A stretch of 64,000 nt of DNA from Aldehydirespirator sp965200005 (GCA_965200005.1 OZ241331.1:620001-684000), one strand, 5' to 3'; positions 46,434 through 54,618 are shown, numbered from the stretch's first letter. Made by a program: numbers and translations. Notes: generated by a model from the letters alone, not told the origin.

Positions 46434-46820
46434 ATGTGCAAGATGCCAGATGTGCTGCTTGCAACTGACGCAGACTTCATCGCCGAACAGTGCGAAGCTG
46501 CGCTGAGCGGTCACCACAACGTCTACCGGGTTCGCCGGGGCACCGATGTCGTTGCTGGTATTGGCCAACTCGATCCTGCGCTCGTGCTGCTGGATTTGCA
46601 GATTGGCAACATGGGCGGCATGGCGACCTGCATGGCCGTGCGTCAGGAAGAAGAGATGGGTCGCTTGGGTCGCCGGCCCGTCGTGATGATGCTTGATCGT
46701 GAAGCAGATGAGTTCCTGGCTCGTCGCAGTTCAGCCGATGCCTGGATGGTCAAGCCGATCAGTGCGTTGCGTCTGTCTCGCACGATCCGGCAGGTGCTCG
46801 CCGAGGCCGATAACATCTGA
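46434..46820 (+). CDS. Stand-alone receiver-like domain protein
   Basis: A 128-residue response-regulator fold: LLATDADFIAEQCEAAL, phosphorylation-type aspartate in LVLLDLQIGNMGG, and the conserved lysine in WMVKPIS. The N-terminal acidic pair found in most receivers is replaced by a single ATDAD segment. No output domain follows. It is divergent from the STAS gene and 10 bases upstream of tRNA-Pro. Confidence 0.75.
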   Translation: MCKMPDVLLATDADFIAEQCEAALSGHHNVYRVRRGTDVVAGIGQLDPALVLLDLQIGNMGGMATCMAVRQEEEMGRLGRRPVVMMLDREADEFLARRSSADAWMVKPISALRLSRTIRQVLAEADNI

Positions 46821-46830
46821 CATCCCTGCA

Positions 46831-46904
46831 CGGGCAGTGGCGCAGCTTGGTAGCGCGCCTCGTTCGGGACGAGGAGGTCGTGGGTTCAAATCCCGCCTGC
46901 CCGA
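46831..46904 (+). tRNA. tRNA-Pro (anticodon CGG)
   Basis: A full cloverleaf: acceptor arms CGGGCAG and CTGCCCG pair over 7 bases, the anticodon arm is CCTCG-TTCGGGA-CGAGG with anticodon CGG, and the T arm contains GTTCAAATC. The discriminator is A at 46904; CCA is not encoded. tRNA genes often serve as integration sites, and an accessory block starts just downstream, but I found no repeat of its 3' end. Confidence 0.95.
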
Positions 46905-47070
46905 CAAGGTCAACCTCATTTGAAGATCACACCCCGCCGTGGGGATTTTGGGATTTGAGATTGCTAACTTCAGTGCTTTGGAGTAGGTTCGTGCCATATC
47001 GGAGACACCTAGCCATCTCACAGTCCTGCCGGAACAGGAGCGCACTATTCTCTCCGCCCCTGCGCATGGT

Positions 47071-47186
47071 CAACAAGATGCTGCGTTTGGAGTGACGCTC
47101 ACAGACAGCCCTTGTGACGTCCCCCGTCTGCCGCTAGTGCCCCCAGTTGATTACGACTCTGAGGGGTATCCCTGCGGGGACGGCGA
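47071..47186. repeat. 116-bp direct repeat, left copy (gene junction of the Uma2 array)
   Basis: This copy matches 47799-47914 with 2 mismatches. It covers the last codons and stop of a Uma2 gene (NKMLRLE) and the first 30 codons of the next. No gene body precedes it here, so its first 24 bases are a remnant of a lost upstream copy. Confidence 0.85.
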
Positions 47187-47823
47187 ACCGATGACTGATG
47201 AGCAGATTGGGCAGATGTTCTACGCCCTCGGGGCATTGCGAATGCACTACCGGCACCAGCCAGAAGTGCATGTAACAGCAGATTTATTCATTAACTATCG
47301 CAAAGGCGACCGAGCAGCTGCGGTGGCGCCTGACATTCTTGTTGCCTTCGGCGCACGACCGATAAGGAACAGAACCTCGTACAAGGTATGGGAGGACCCA
47401 GTACCAGCATTCGTGATGGAGGTGCTCTCGAAGAAGACCAGAGATCGCGACATGACCGTCAAAGTCCGCATCTATGAGTGGATGGGAGCGGATGAGTATT
47501 GGATATACGACCCCGAGAGTCGTTGGATCCCTGAGCACATATTGGCGTACAGGCTCACTCCCGACGGTGACTACGAGCCGATTGATCCGGTCTCGCCTGG
47601 CATCTATCGCAGCGACGTGCTGAGCCTCGAGATCCGCTGCGACAACGACATAGACCTTCGATTTCATGATCCGTCAACAGGGCTTGACTTACCCACTCTC
47701 GCCGAAGTCACAGACGCCCGAGCCGAAGCCGAAGAACGAGCAGCCAAAGCTGAAGCTGCGCTAGCAGCCCTTGAGGCACAAATCCGAGATCAAACCCTCA
47801 ACAAGATGCTGCGTTTGGAGTGA
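47092..47823 (+). CDS. Uma2-family (DUF820) putative restriction-fold nuclease, first of tandem pair
   Basis: A 243-residue protein of the Uma2 family, a PD-(D/E)XK-like fold widespread in actinobacteria and cyanobacteria with unclear role. The likely metal residues are in VAPDILVAFGARP, FVMEVLSKKTRDRD and the following GADEYWIYDPESRW. The last 40 residues are an alanine- and glutamate-rich coiled coil (RAEAEERAAKAEAALAALEA). The GTG start overlaps the stop of a vanished upstream copy (GTGA). Its own end overlaps the next gene in the same way. Confidence 0.8.
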   Translation: MTLTDSPCDVPRLPLVPPVDYDSEGYPCGDGEPMTDEQIGQMFYALGALRMHYRHQPEVHVTADLFINYRKGDRAAAVAPDILVAFGARPIRNRTSYKVWEDPVPAFVMEVLSKKTRDRDMTVKVRIYEWMGADEYWIYDPESRWIPEHILAYRLTPDGDYEPIDPVSPGIYRSDVLSLEIRCDNDIDLRFHDPSTGLDLPTLAEVTDARAEAEERAAKAEAALAALEAQIRDQTLNKMLRLE

Positions 47824-47914
47824 CGCTCACAGACAGCCCTTGTGACGTCCCCCGTCTGCCGCTGGTGCCCCCAGTTGATTACGACTCTGAGGGGTATCCC
47901 TGCGGGGATGGCGA
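47799..47914. repeat. 116-bp direct repeat, right copy
   Basis: Right partner of the repeat at 47071-47186, spanning the end of the first Uma2 gene and the start of the second. It marks the unit boundary of a tandem duplication of about 728 bases. Confidence 0.85.
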
Positions 47915-48530
47915 GTGCATGGAAAGCCACAGACAGTTCAGACAGGTGCATTACGCCGTCGGGGCATTAACCGAGCATTACAGGCATCGGTCGGATGTGT
48001 TTGTCACCGGCAACGTGTTCATCAACTACATCAAAGGTGACCGGACTGCGGCGGTAGGACCTGACACCTTTGTTGCCTTCGGTGCAAGACCGATAAGGGA
48101 CCGACTCTCCTACAAACTGTGGGAAGACCCCGCGCCCGTATTCGTGATGGAGGTGCTCTCGAAGAAGACCAAAGACCGGGACATGACCGTCAAGTACCGC
48201 ATCTATGAGTGGATGGGAGTGAGCGAGTATTGGCTTTACGATGTCGACGGTCGCTGGATCCCGGAACACTTCGCCCCGTATCGGCTCACGCTTAACGGCA
48301 AGTACGAGCCAATATCACCGGTCACTCGAGGCATCTATCGCAGCGACTCGTTGAGCCTTGAGGTTCGTCACGACAATGGAACCGTCCGATTCCACGACCC
48401 GTCAACTGGACTCGACCTACCCACTATCGCCGAGATCACAGACGCCCGAGCCGCAGCCGAAGAACGAGCAGCCAAAGCTGAAGCTGCCCTAGCAGCCCTC
48501 AAAGCCCAACTACGAGACCGAGCTCCCTAG
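47820..48530 (+). CDS. Uma2-family (DUF820) putative restriction-fold nuclease, second of tandem pair
   Basis: A 236-residue paralogue of the preceding gene. The first 30 residues are nearly identical, then the two diverge to moderate similarity while keeping VGPDTFVAFGARP, EVLSKKTKDRD and GVSEYWLYDVDGRW. Its coiled-coil end lacks the NKMLRLE tail. It overlaps the first copy by 4 bases (GTGA). Near-identity at the 5' ends but divergence further on points to gene conversion over the junction. Confidence 0.8.
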   Translation: MTLTDSPCDVPRLPLVPPVDYDSEGYPCGDGECMESHRQFRQVHYAVGALTEHYRHRSDVFVTGNVFINYIKGDRTAAVGPDTFVAFGARPIRDRLSYKLWEDPAPVFVMEVLSKKTKDRDMTVKYRIYEWMGVSEYWLYDVDGRWIPEHFAPYRLTLNGKYEPISPVTRGIYRSDSLSLEVRHDNGTVRFHDPSTGLDLPTIAEITDARAAAEERAAKAEAALAALKAQLRDRAP

Positions 48531-48560
48531 TCCGATCGCAAGTCTCGGGAAGGCCGCCAG

Positions 48561-49130
48561 TCACGGAGTCGGCGGCACTAGACGCCTTAATTCCGCAACC
48601 GACCGACGCAACCCCAATTGAGCAAGACTGTTCAGGACATCAGACGCATCCATCGGTGGGCTGCTAAGGGCCGCTGCCTGCACCTGAACTGCGCTTACGA
48701 CTGTATGTGGTGCCAGATCGATGAGATGGCGAACAAATACATCCGGCGTCTGAGGCACAATGTTGTACTTTTCTAGCTCACTCGCCGGAAAGTCCTGAAT
48801 GTTCTCGGTGACCACGACTTGAGAACCAGAGCGGATGGCTACGGCAAGCACATGACGGTCGTCGGGGTCCGGCAAGGTGAGACCCTCAATGAGGTCCTCA
48901 TATCCTGTGATCAGACAGTCACGTACTGCGTGACACATGAGTGTGCATGTCCGGGCCAGTTTGGTCGGACTTAAGTCTGGACGACGAGCAAGCACTGATC
49001 TGACCATCTCGTCCAGAATGCGGTCACTCCAGTGCGCCCTAAACAGGCGAGTCATGGCTAGGCGAACAAGCAGGTCGCGTAGCGACGCGGGATGTAGCAC
49101 GCAGGCGTCATAGGTGACGCTGAACGACAT
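48561..49130 (-). CDS. PIN-domain toxin (VapC-like)
   Basis: A 189-residue PIN nuclease. The acidic residues are in VTYDACVLHPASLRDLL (N-terminal Asp), LPDPDDRHVLAVAI and VVTENIQDFPASEL. This longer PIN type with a C-terminal helical extension is usually paired with a helix-turn-helix partner, as here. It is predicted to cleave RNA. ATG start, 14 bases after the partner's stop. Confidence 0.85.
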   Translation of the reverse strand: MSFSVTYDACVLHPASLRDLLVRLAMTRLFRAHWSDRILDEMVRSVLARRPDLSPTKLARTCTLMCHAVRDCLITGYEDLIEGLTLPDPDDRHVLAVAIRSGSQVVVTENIQDFPASELEKYNIVPQTPDVFVRHLIDLAPHTVVSAVQVQAAALSSPPMDASDVLNSLAQLGLRRSVAELRRLVPPTP

Positions 49131-49144
49131 GCGGGTAGTGGTGC

Positions 49145-49615
49145 CTAATAGAGACCGAGCCGCTGAGCCTCAACCGTGAGTTCGTCGGCAATAGCGTTGC
49201 GTTTTGCGACATCCTGCCGGTCATACTCGAGCAGGTCAACTAGAAGTACGCGTCGACGCGTACCCACTTCGCGGTAGGGAATGTCGCCTTGCGCTAGCAG
49301 CCTCAGGAGGTATGGGCGCGACACGTTCAAATGGTCCGCCGCCTGCTGTGTTGTTAACTCCGCGTGTATCGAAGCGACTGTAACGGCATGCCCACACGCG
49401 ATCCGCTCCAGCAGGTCAACGAGCAACCGAAGCGCATGCCCTGGAATCTCAACACAGGCATCACAATCCGATGCCGTTACCGAAACCGACGCTGCGCCCA
49501 TCTCGGGCTTCCTCCGAAGAAAGCGCTCAAGTTCTGTCACAGCCTCAGCGGCTTGACTTGCCGTGGCCTCGTCAGGAACGACAAGGCTGTGATCGAGAAC
49601 GGCTTGCGGTGACAT
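49145..49615 (-). CDS. Excisionase-like HTH antitoxin
   Basis: A 156-residue protein with a MerR/excisionase-type helix-turn-helix (LTTQQAADHLNVSRPYLLRL, then GDIPYREVGTRRRVLLVDLLEY). It binds the promoter and neutralises the PIN partner in analogous pairs. ATG 49615 follows GGAGGG. It is the first gene of a two-gene operon. Confidence 0.85.
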   Translation of the reverse strand: MSPQAVLDHSLVVPDEATASQAAEAVTELERFLRRKPEMGAASVSVTASDCDACVEIPGHALRLLVDLLERIACGHAVTVASIHAELTTQQAADHLNVSRPYLLRLLAQGDIPYREVGTRRRVLLVDLLEYDRQDVAKRNAIADELTVEAQRLGLY

Positions 49616-49657
49616 CTTCGCCCTCCGTAACCTCGTTGATTCGCTGCCGAGGTGAGG

Positions 49658-50395
49658 TTACGTAGTCTCGCAGGCGGTTATGAAGTTTTCGTATAGCTGT
49701 TTGGCGTTGGCTACAAAGCCGGTCATGTGTTGATCGGCCGCGGTTTCTAGTTGCTCCAACGCGCCCGGGCCGAGTGTTGACTCCAAGGCGCGGCGGTAAG
49801 CGTCGATAGCAGCCCAGTTGCGCACCGTGTCGTCTTCGACCTCCACGTGATATTGCATCGACCAGGCACATGGCCCCACACGCATGGCTTGCACACCACA
49901 CATCGGCGAACTAGCGAGCACAACTGCATCCTCGGGCGGCTGCGCTACCCGCACCGAGTGCCACTGCAGCGCATGTTGATGCTCACTCATGCCCGCAAAG
50001 ATCGGATCGGCTCGTCCCTCGGATGTTAGCTCAACGCCCATCACTCCGATCTCGGGAGGTCGCTGTGGCCCGCAAGTGCCGCCGAGAGCGTCAGCAAGCA
50101 GTTGATGCCCGAGGCACACGCCCAGGAATGGACGCTGAAGTTCGTTTACCCAGTGCCTGATGGCTCGCTTTTCGGGAATGAGCCATGGATGTTCGTCCAC
50201 ATCCCACACATCCATGGGTCCGCCCATCACCCACAAAGCGTCATAGTCATCGAGGGCTGGAATGGGTTCGCCCTCGTCTAACTCGACAGCCGTCCAGGCG
50301 ATGCCGTCGGCGCGCAGGAAGTCACGCAAACGCCCCGGATGCTCGCAGTCGATGTGTTGAAACACCAGAAGTCGCACAACTCTCTTAACTACCAT
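49658..50395 (-). CDS. Class I glutamine amidotransferase domain protein
   Basis: A 245-residue GATase with nucleophile GVCLGHQLLADALGG and the His/Glu pair in SMQYHVEVED. The full-length GMP synthase ATP domain is absent, so it is a stand-alone amidotransferase or gamma-glutamyl peptidase-like enzyme of the kind often annotated GuaA-like. The ATG at 50395 follows GAGGTG. Confidence 0.85.
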   Translation of the reverse strand: MVVKRVVRLLVFQHIDCEHPGRLRDFLRADGIAWTAVELDEGEPIPALDDYDALWVMGGPMDVWDVDEHPWLIPEKRAIRHWVNELQRPFLGVCLGHQLLADALGGTCGPQRPPEIGVMGVELTSEGRADPIFAGMSEHQHALQWHSVRVAQPPEDAVVLASSPMCGVQAMRVGPCAWSMQYHVEVEDDTVRNWAAIDAYRRALESTLGPGALEQLETAADQHMTGFVANAKQLYENFITACETT

Positions 50396-50524
50396 GTTCA
50401 CCTCAAGCGCGCATCAGTTGTGCAACTTCACGATGAACCGGTAGACAAGGCCTGAGCCGATGCGTAGCTTTGTGAGTATTGGCCTTTCCCACCGATTGAC
50501 GGCGCGGCGCAACCGGCGCTGGAG

Positions 50525-51298
50525 TCACCGCTGATCACTAGAACGGGAGTCTGCGTCTCGTCGCCTGGGGCGCTCAGGGCTTAGGGGACTGTCCAGTTCG
50601 TCTCCTTCCCTCACCTTCCAGAGCTTGGCGGGCCGACCGCCCCGGCGACCCGATGCCGCGCGCCTCTGTGTGGGGGTGAGGAAGCCCTTGCGCTGCCTGA
50701 CCTTGCGCTGGAAGTTGCCGGGGTCGAGTTGCACTTCCCAGATCGCCTCGTAGACCTCCTGAAGTTCCCGGATCGTGAATTCGGGTCGGCAGAAACGATG
50801 AGCGATGTTGGTGGTCTCTATACGCCTCTTTAGGCGCCGAACAGTCTCATCCAGCGTGTGGCGATGGTTGAACGCAAGTCTCACCCTCCCACTTCGGGCC
50901 TCAGCTACCGGGATCATCTCGGCATAGGCAGCGTTGATGCCGCGTCCGAGCGGGACCTTCGAGAGATGGGCAACAACAGTCCAGTAAGCGACTGTCAACA
51001 CCGGGAGCCGCTGGTTGCCTCCGACCTGTGCATAGGCGCCTAACTGCTGAAGTGCTTGCGTCTCAATGACAATCCCGGTTCCCCGCTGAAGCTCCCGGAT
51101 AGCCGTGCGTTCCAGCGATTCGTTGGCACGCACGAACCCACCTGGTAGCGACCACGCACCCTTAAAGGGGGGGGGGTTGGATCGCTGGGTGAGCAACACC
51201 CGTAGCTCACGATCGACGATTGTCAACACCGCGACATTGACGGTGACGACGAACGGTGTTGCGCCCTGGGGTTCTCTCGAACGAGACGCACTTGTCAA
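50525..51298 (-). CDS. NrtR-like Nudix/winged-helix regulator with degenerate Nudix box
   Basis: A 257-residue protein with an N-terminal Nudix fold (LTQRSNPPPFKGAWSLPGGF) and a C-terminal winged helix (FTIRELQEVYEAIWEVQLDP, FQRKVRQRKGFL, GRPAKLWKV) as in NrtR regulators of NAD metabolism. The Nudix box reads RELQRGTGI where active enzymes have R-E-L-x-E-E-x-G, so hydrolysis is probably lost and the fold kept as an ADP-ribose-type sensor. A run of ten C encodes the N-P-P-P segment and is in frame here. The TTG at 51298 follows GGGAGG. It is divergent from an ADP-ribosylglycohydrolase-like gene, a likely target. Confidence 0.8.
   Translation of the reverse strand: MTSASRSREPQGATPFVVTVNVAVLTIVDRELRVLLTQRSNPPPFKGAWSLPGGFVRANESLERTAIRELQRGTGIVIETQALQQLGAYAQVGGNQRLPVLTVAYWTVVAHLSKVPLGRGINAAYAEMIPVAEARSGRVRLAFNHRHTLDETVRRLKRRIETTNIAHRFCRPEFTIRELQEVYEAIWEVQLDPGNFQRKVRQRKGFLTPTQRRAASGRRGGRPAKLWKVREGDELDSPLSPERPRRRDADSRSSDQR
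51167..51176. repeat. Homopolymer run of ten G (C on the coding strand) in the Nudix regulator gene
   Basis: Ten consecutive bases encode N-P-P-P near residue 42 of the Nudix-type regulator, in frame in this assembly. Any change of length by one would truncate the protein early. It is the third C/G run of nine or more in the window. Confidence 0.75.
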
Positions 51299-51420
51299 GG
51301 AATCCTCCCACACCGGAACCGCACCGTAGCCAGCCCCTGCGGGGGAGGTTTATGTCATTATGCAAATTACTTGCGGATCCGGTTACAGTCTGATCGACAC
51401 AAACTAGAAGAGAGGACGAA
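51299..51420. promoter_or_regulatory. Divergent promoter region, Nudix regulator / ADP-ribosylglycohydrolase-like gene
   Basis: This 122-base gap has an A/T-rich stretch (TTATGTCATTATGCAAATTA at 51351-51370) and GAGAGGAC before the ATG at 51421. NrtR sites are A/T-rich near-palindromes in this setting, so this stretch is a candidate operator, but I cannot define the exact site. Confidence 0.4.
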
Positions 51421-52421
51421 ATGGACGCAAGAAGTGATCTTCTTCAGAGATTCGGACAGGAAGCAGCTGACCGCATGACAGCGGTAATGGGCACACCCAA
51501 CATCGGCGATCCGTCAGTGCAGCCTGCCGCTCCCGAGAGGGCGCTGGGAGCCCTAATGGGAGTGTTCAAGTGCAAGGTTTCAGGTGGCGTACGCCACGAC
51601 TGGCATGCGAGCACCGAAATGGACCTGCTGACCCAATTGACCCTCGTTACTGCCGACAGTTTGATTGCTGGCACGGACGACCATCCAGCTCGCCTAGCTG
51701 CACGACTGGTGGGATTTGACATCAACACAACAGGAACACAACAGGGCTCGCAACGCGTCGAACCCAAAGCCGGCTGCGAGCCGGTCAACCGTGGTGGCTG
51801 GCAGGCGAGGCTCAGTCTGCAGGTGCTGCGGCAGCAGCGCGTTGCACTGCCTTTGGCCTGCGTTGGGCGGGCGACCCACAGCGAGCAGCGTACGAAGCGG
51901 CCATTTCGGCGTCGGTCACCCATGGTCACCCAGCCGCAGTCGCTGGTGCAGCTGCAATCGGCGCGGGTGTTGCACTGGCTGCAAGCGGAGATGGCCCTCT
52001 CGGTTTGGCGTGGTTGGATGAGGTGACTTCCATCTGCGCGAGCTTTAGACGTGAAGCAGTGGGTGGCGAACAATTGATCGAGAAGTTGAGGGCCTTGATT
52101 CCGTTGCTGTCCGGCGTCACTGGGCTAAAAGGTGGCGTCACTGGGCAAAAGAGCATTGCCTCAGCACCTCCACCGTCGTCGATCGGCACCGATCTGACAC
52201 AACAACTTAGGTGGATCGGTACCCGTCCAATCGCAACCCAAGCAGTACCAGCGGCGCTCTTGTGTGCGATCAGGACACGCGTTTTGGACCATACGGCCAA
52301 GTGTGCATTCCGGGCACATCCGGGTGCAGTAGAGGTAGCGGTGATGGCAAGTGCTCTGGTTGGGGCACGCTACGGGCGAACGCGCCCTCAACGCCTGATA
52401 GCGGACTCAACAACCAGGTAA
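51421..52421 (+). pseudogene. ADP-ribosylglycohydrolase-like gene, frame broken by an 11-bp tandem duplication
   Basis: From ATG 51421 the product resembles the start of ADP-ribosylglycohydrolases (RALGALMGV, then WHASTEMDLLTQLTLVTADS). The frame breaks at two identical abutting copies of AACACAACAGG (51724-51745). Removing one copy gives GFDINTTGLATRRTQSRLRA, then SAGAAAAARCTAFGLRWAGD and SVTHGHPAAVAAGAAIGAGV, all family features, up to TAA 52421. The metal aspartates are gone: the usual T-D-D-T is HAST, and the C-terminal G-G-D-T-D-T is HPGAVEV. Even a repaired frame would be a binding protein rather than an enzyme. A vWA gene follows 8 bases on. Confidence 0.75.
51724..51745. repeat. Perfect 11-bp tandem duplication causing the frame break
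   Basis: Two abutting copies of AACACAACAGG. The extra 11 bases shift the frame by two, and deleting one copy joins the N-terminal frame to the conserved downstream frame exactly. Confidence 0.9.
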
Positions 52422-52429
52422 GACAAATC

Positions 52430-53278
52430 GTGGACGTTGCCACCAAATTGAGTCGGCAGACGCAACATCAAGAGAATCCAAGACCGGGTCACATCGATAC
52501 CCGTTCGCAGAATCCGCAAACTTCACATGGCTCGCAAACATCGCCTGGTTCGCAGGGTGGTGGGACCACCATTGGTGGCTCGACAACCGCGCCGGTTCAC
52601 GTGTCGTTCCTGCTCGACAGGTCAGGTTCGATGTCGGGGCTTGAGACTGACGTCGTCAACGGCTTCAACAAGCTCCTCGCCGATCAGCGCAAGCAGCCTG
52701 GCGATTGCCGGGTGACACTCGTGCAATTCGACACCGAAGACCCATTTGAAGTCTTGCTTGACGCTGTGTCACTGCAGGTTGCACCCGATCTAACACTTGA
52801 CCGTTACCAGCCTCGAGGCGGTACCCCACTGCTTGACGCTCTAGGTGACCTGATCACCTCCGTTGACCGACGCCTTCAGAGGCAGGGCAACACGCCACTG
52901 TGGAACACCGGCTCACAGCTCTCTGAAGATCAGATGATTGTTGTGTTTACCGATGGGGCCGAGAACTCCAGCAGGCGATGGAAGCGGTCTGACTTGTTCG
53001 ACATGATCACTCGGCGCAAACAGGCAGGCTGGTCGTTTGTGTTCATGGGAGCCAATCAAGACAGTTACGCGGAGGCCGGTGGCATCGGATTCGACGCCGC
53101 AAACGTCCAGAACTTCCGCGCCGACAGCCGGGGAGCCGAGTCGAGTTTTGCGGCTCTGAGCCTTAGTGCGGGCCGCTTCAGAGCTGCAGGAGGTTCTGCG
53201 AGAAGACGCCTCAGCCGAGACGCCTTTGAAGGCGTCAAGGACGCCGAAGACGACCTTCAACAACGAGGCAACCCCTAA
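52430..53278 (+). CDS. von Willebrand factor A domain protein
   Basis: A 282-residue protein. A Gln/Ser/Thr-rich N-terminal linker (RQTQHQENPRPG, HGSQTSPGSQGG) leads to a vWA domain with the metal-ion site FLLDRSGSMSG (D-x-S-x-S), YQPRGGTPLLDALG and VVFTDGAENSS. Cytoplasmic vWA proteins of this type take part in metal-dependent protein assembly. The GTG 52430 is 8 bases after the upstream stop, with AGGTAAG before it, so it is co-transcribed with the ADP-ribosylglycohydrolase-like gene. Its stop codon lies inside the left 48-bp repeat. Confidence 0.85.
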   Translation: MDVATKLSRQTQHQENPRPGHIDTRSQNPQTSHGSQTSPGSQGGGTTIGGSTTAPVHVSFLLDRSGSMSGLETDVVNGFNKLLADQRKQPGDCRVTLVQFDTEDPFEVLLDAVSLQVAPDLTLDRYQPRGGTPLLDALGDLITSVDRRLQRQGNTPLWNTGSQLSEDQMIVVFTDGAENSSRRWKRSDLFDMITRRKQAGWSFVFMGANQDSYAEAGGIGFDAANVQNFRADSRGAESSFAALSLSAGRFRAAGGSARRRLSRDAFEGVKDAEDDLQQRGNP

Positions 53279-53319
53279 AGCGTCGTGGGGCGGTTTAGGA
53301 AACGGTTCTTCTTGGGGGG
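53272..53319. repeat. 48-bp direct repeat, left copy (displaced 3' end of the SDR gene)
   Basis: This matches 54895-54942 at about 45 of 48 bases, in the same orientation, 1,623 bases apart. The right copy is the natural 3' end of the SDR gene. The repeats bracket a PIN toxin-antitoxin cassette, which suggests insertion at that gene's end. Confidence 0.85.
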
Positions 53320-53343
53320 GTCGAGCCATCTGCCACGACTCGC

Positions 53344-53770
53344 CTACAAATCCAGGCTGTGGCCTCTGTGTCGGATCAAATCGAGCCCTGGAATCCCTTC
53401 AAAATCGCCATCGTGTGAGGCAAGGGGACAACGTAGAGTCATGGCATTTGCCGCTATCCATGCATCCGAACGTGCTCAGTTGGCGTCCTGCACTCGCTTG
53501 ACGGTGCCGCAGATGCGCGGATGTCTCAACCACCTCGAGCGTTGGCCACGCGATGTCGTACTGGTCAAGGTGAAGTAGGAGTTCGTTCGTACGACGAGCA
53601 CCCCACCTCTTCTTCACGGCACCGAACAACATCTCCTCGACAGTCTGAAACGAAACAAAGGGGTGCATGCCAGCAGTCTTGTCAACGTAGTAGGAGGTGT
53701 CAGAGTCCTCCCGAAGCATCAGCGACACGACGGATGTGTCACGCACTACTAAGGAAAGTGGCGCGTTCAA
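53344..53770 (-). pseudogene. PIN-domain toxin, frameshifted near its end
   Basis: From TTG 53770 (overlapping the partner's stop as TTGA) it reads LVVRDTSVVSLMLREDSDTS, HPFVSFQTVEEMLFGAVKKR and AGRQLS, a typical PIN N-terminus. The frame then slips near 53466. In the next frame the expected end continues DAWIAANAMTLRCPLASHDG, then DFEGIPGLDLI to TAG at 53344. As assembled, the last acidic residues of the active site are lost and a 137-residue altered product would be made. One base fixes it, so an assembly error is possible; a defused toxin is the alternative. Confidence 0.75.
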
Positions 53771-54618
53771 CCTGCTCGACCTTCCAAGATTGCGGCGTTG
53801 AAAGACTCCCACTCCTCCTTCGTTAGGTCGACGCGTGGTATCGCGCGCGGGTCGAATGCACGAGGGTCGGAATCGCGAAGCATGGCGTCTAGGTCAAAAG
53901 GCTCGGACCATGAGCGCGTTCCTTCCAACTGGCGTACCTCGACCTCACTGAACTCTCCATTTCGGTCAAGATGGCCTCTCCCCCGGACTTCAATGAATTG
54001 CGTTGCGAGTCGTAACATTTCGAGATCGAAATCCGCGTCAAACGTCAACTTCACATAGCCACCCTCAAAGTCATGAAGTTGCGCTGTGCGTTTGCGCCAG
54101 TTGACCTCATTCAACCAACCTCGAAGCAGAGTGTCAATGACTTCAATGTCTTCAACAGCGGAGTAAGTGGTCTCCTGGCGGGGGATCTGCAGAACCCGTC
54201 GGTTGTCGGGTACGCCAAACCAGATGCTTGACTCAGTTGGTAGGGACTTTGCCATCCCGAAGAGGCAGTCAGTCACGGACTTCGGCAGGTTTGAATCCTC
54301 CTCTCCGTCCCACTCGCTGAGCGCCCCTATGGCTTGCTGTCCATAGCCATAGAGCGTCATCTGCTTACCGGAAGGCTGCGCAATCGTTACCTCCATCACA
54401 AGGGACCCTGGCCTCGTACTCGCGATCCGCAACGTGCTCTCGTCGCGAACCCAGCGCGGAGGACTGCCCGGACCTGGCTCACGCCCACCCAAGTGCATCA
54501 CCATGAGTCGAACTGCGTTGCGAATGCCATCCAAAACAGTTGCGAGGTCGTCAACTCCAACGCCCAAGTCATCAGAGCGTGTGTCTTCAATGGTCACTAT
54601 GAGGGAATATCTCGTCAC
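53767..54618 (-). CDS. Large putative antitoxin partner of the PIN protein
   Basis: A 283-residue protein whose stop overlaps the toxin start. It has no recognised domain. Segments include VTIEDTRSDDLGVGVDDLAT, GYVKLTFDADFDLEMLRLAT and the acidic end DLTKEEWESFNAAILEGRAG, which is like the toxin-binding tails of PIN antitoxins. It is three times the usual antitoxin length, so it may have an added role. GTG 54618 follows GGAGG. Confidence 0.6.
   Translation of the reverse strand: MTRYSLIVTIEDTRSDDLGVGVDDLATVLDGIRNAVRLMVMHLGGREPGPGSPPRWVRDESTLRIASTRPGSLVMEVTIAQPSGKQMTLYGYGQQAIGALSEWDGEEDSNLPKSVTDCLFGMAKSLPTESSIWFGVPDNRRVLQIPRQETTYSAVEDIEVIDTLLRGWLNEVNWRKRTAQLHDFEGGYVKLTFDADFDLEMLRLATQFIEVRGRGHLDRNGEFSEVEVRQLEGTRSWSEPFDLDAMLRDSDPRAFDPRAIPRVDLTKEEWESFNAAILEGRAG

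Noticed and set aside
53285..53578. Open frame after the vWA gene
   Set aside because: It reads through the 48-bp repeat and across the PIN gene in the opposite direction; the PIN frame explains the region.
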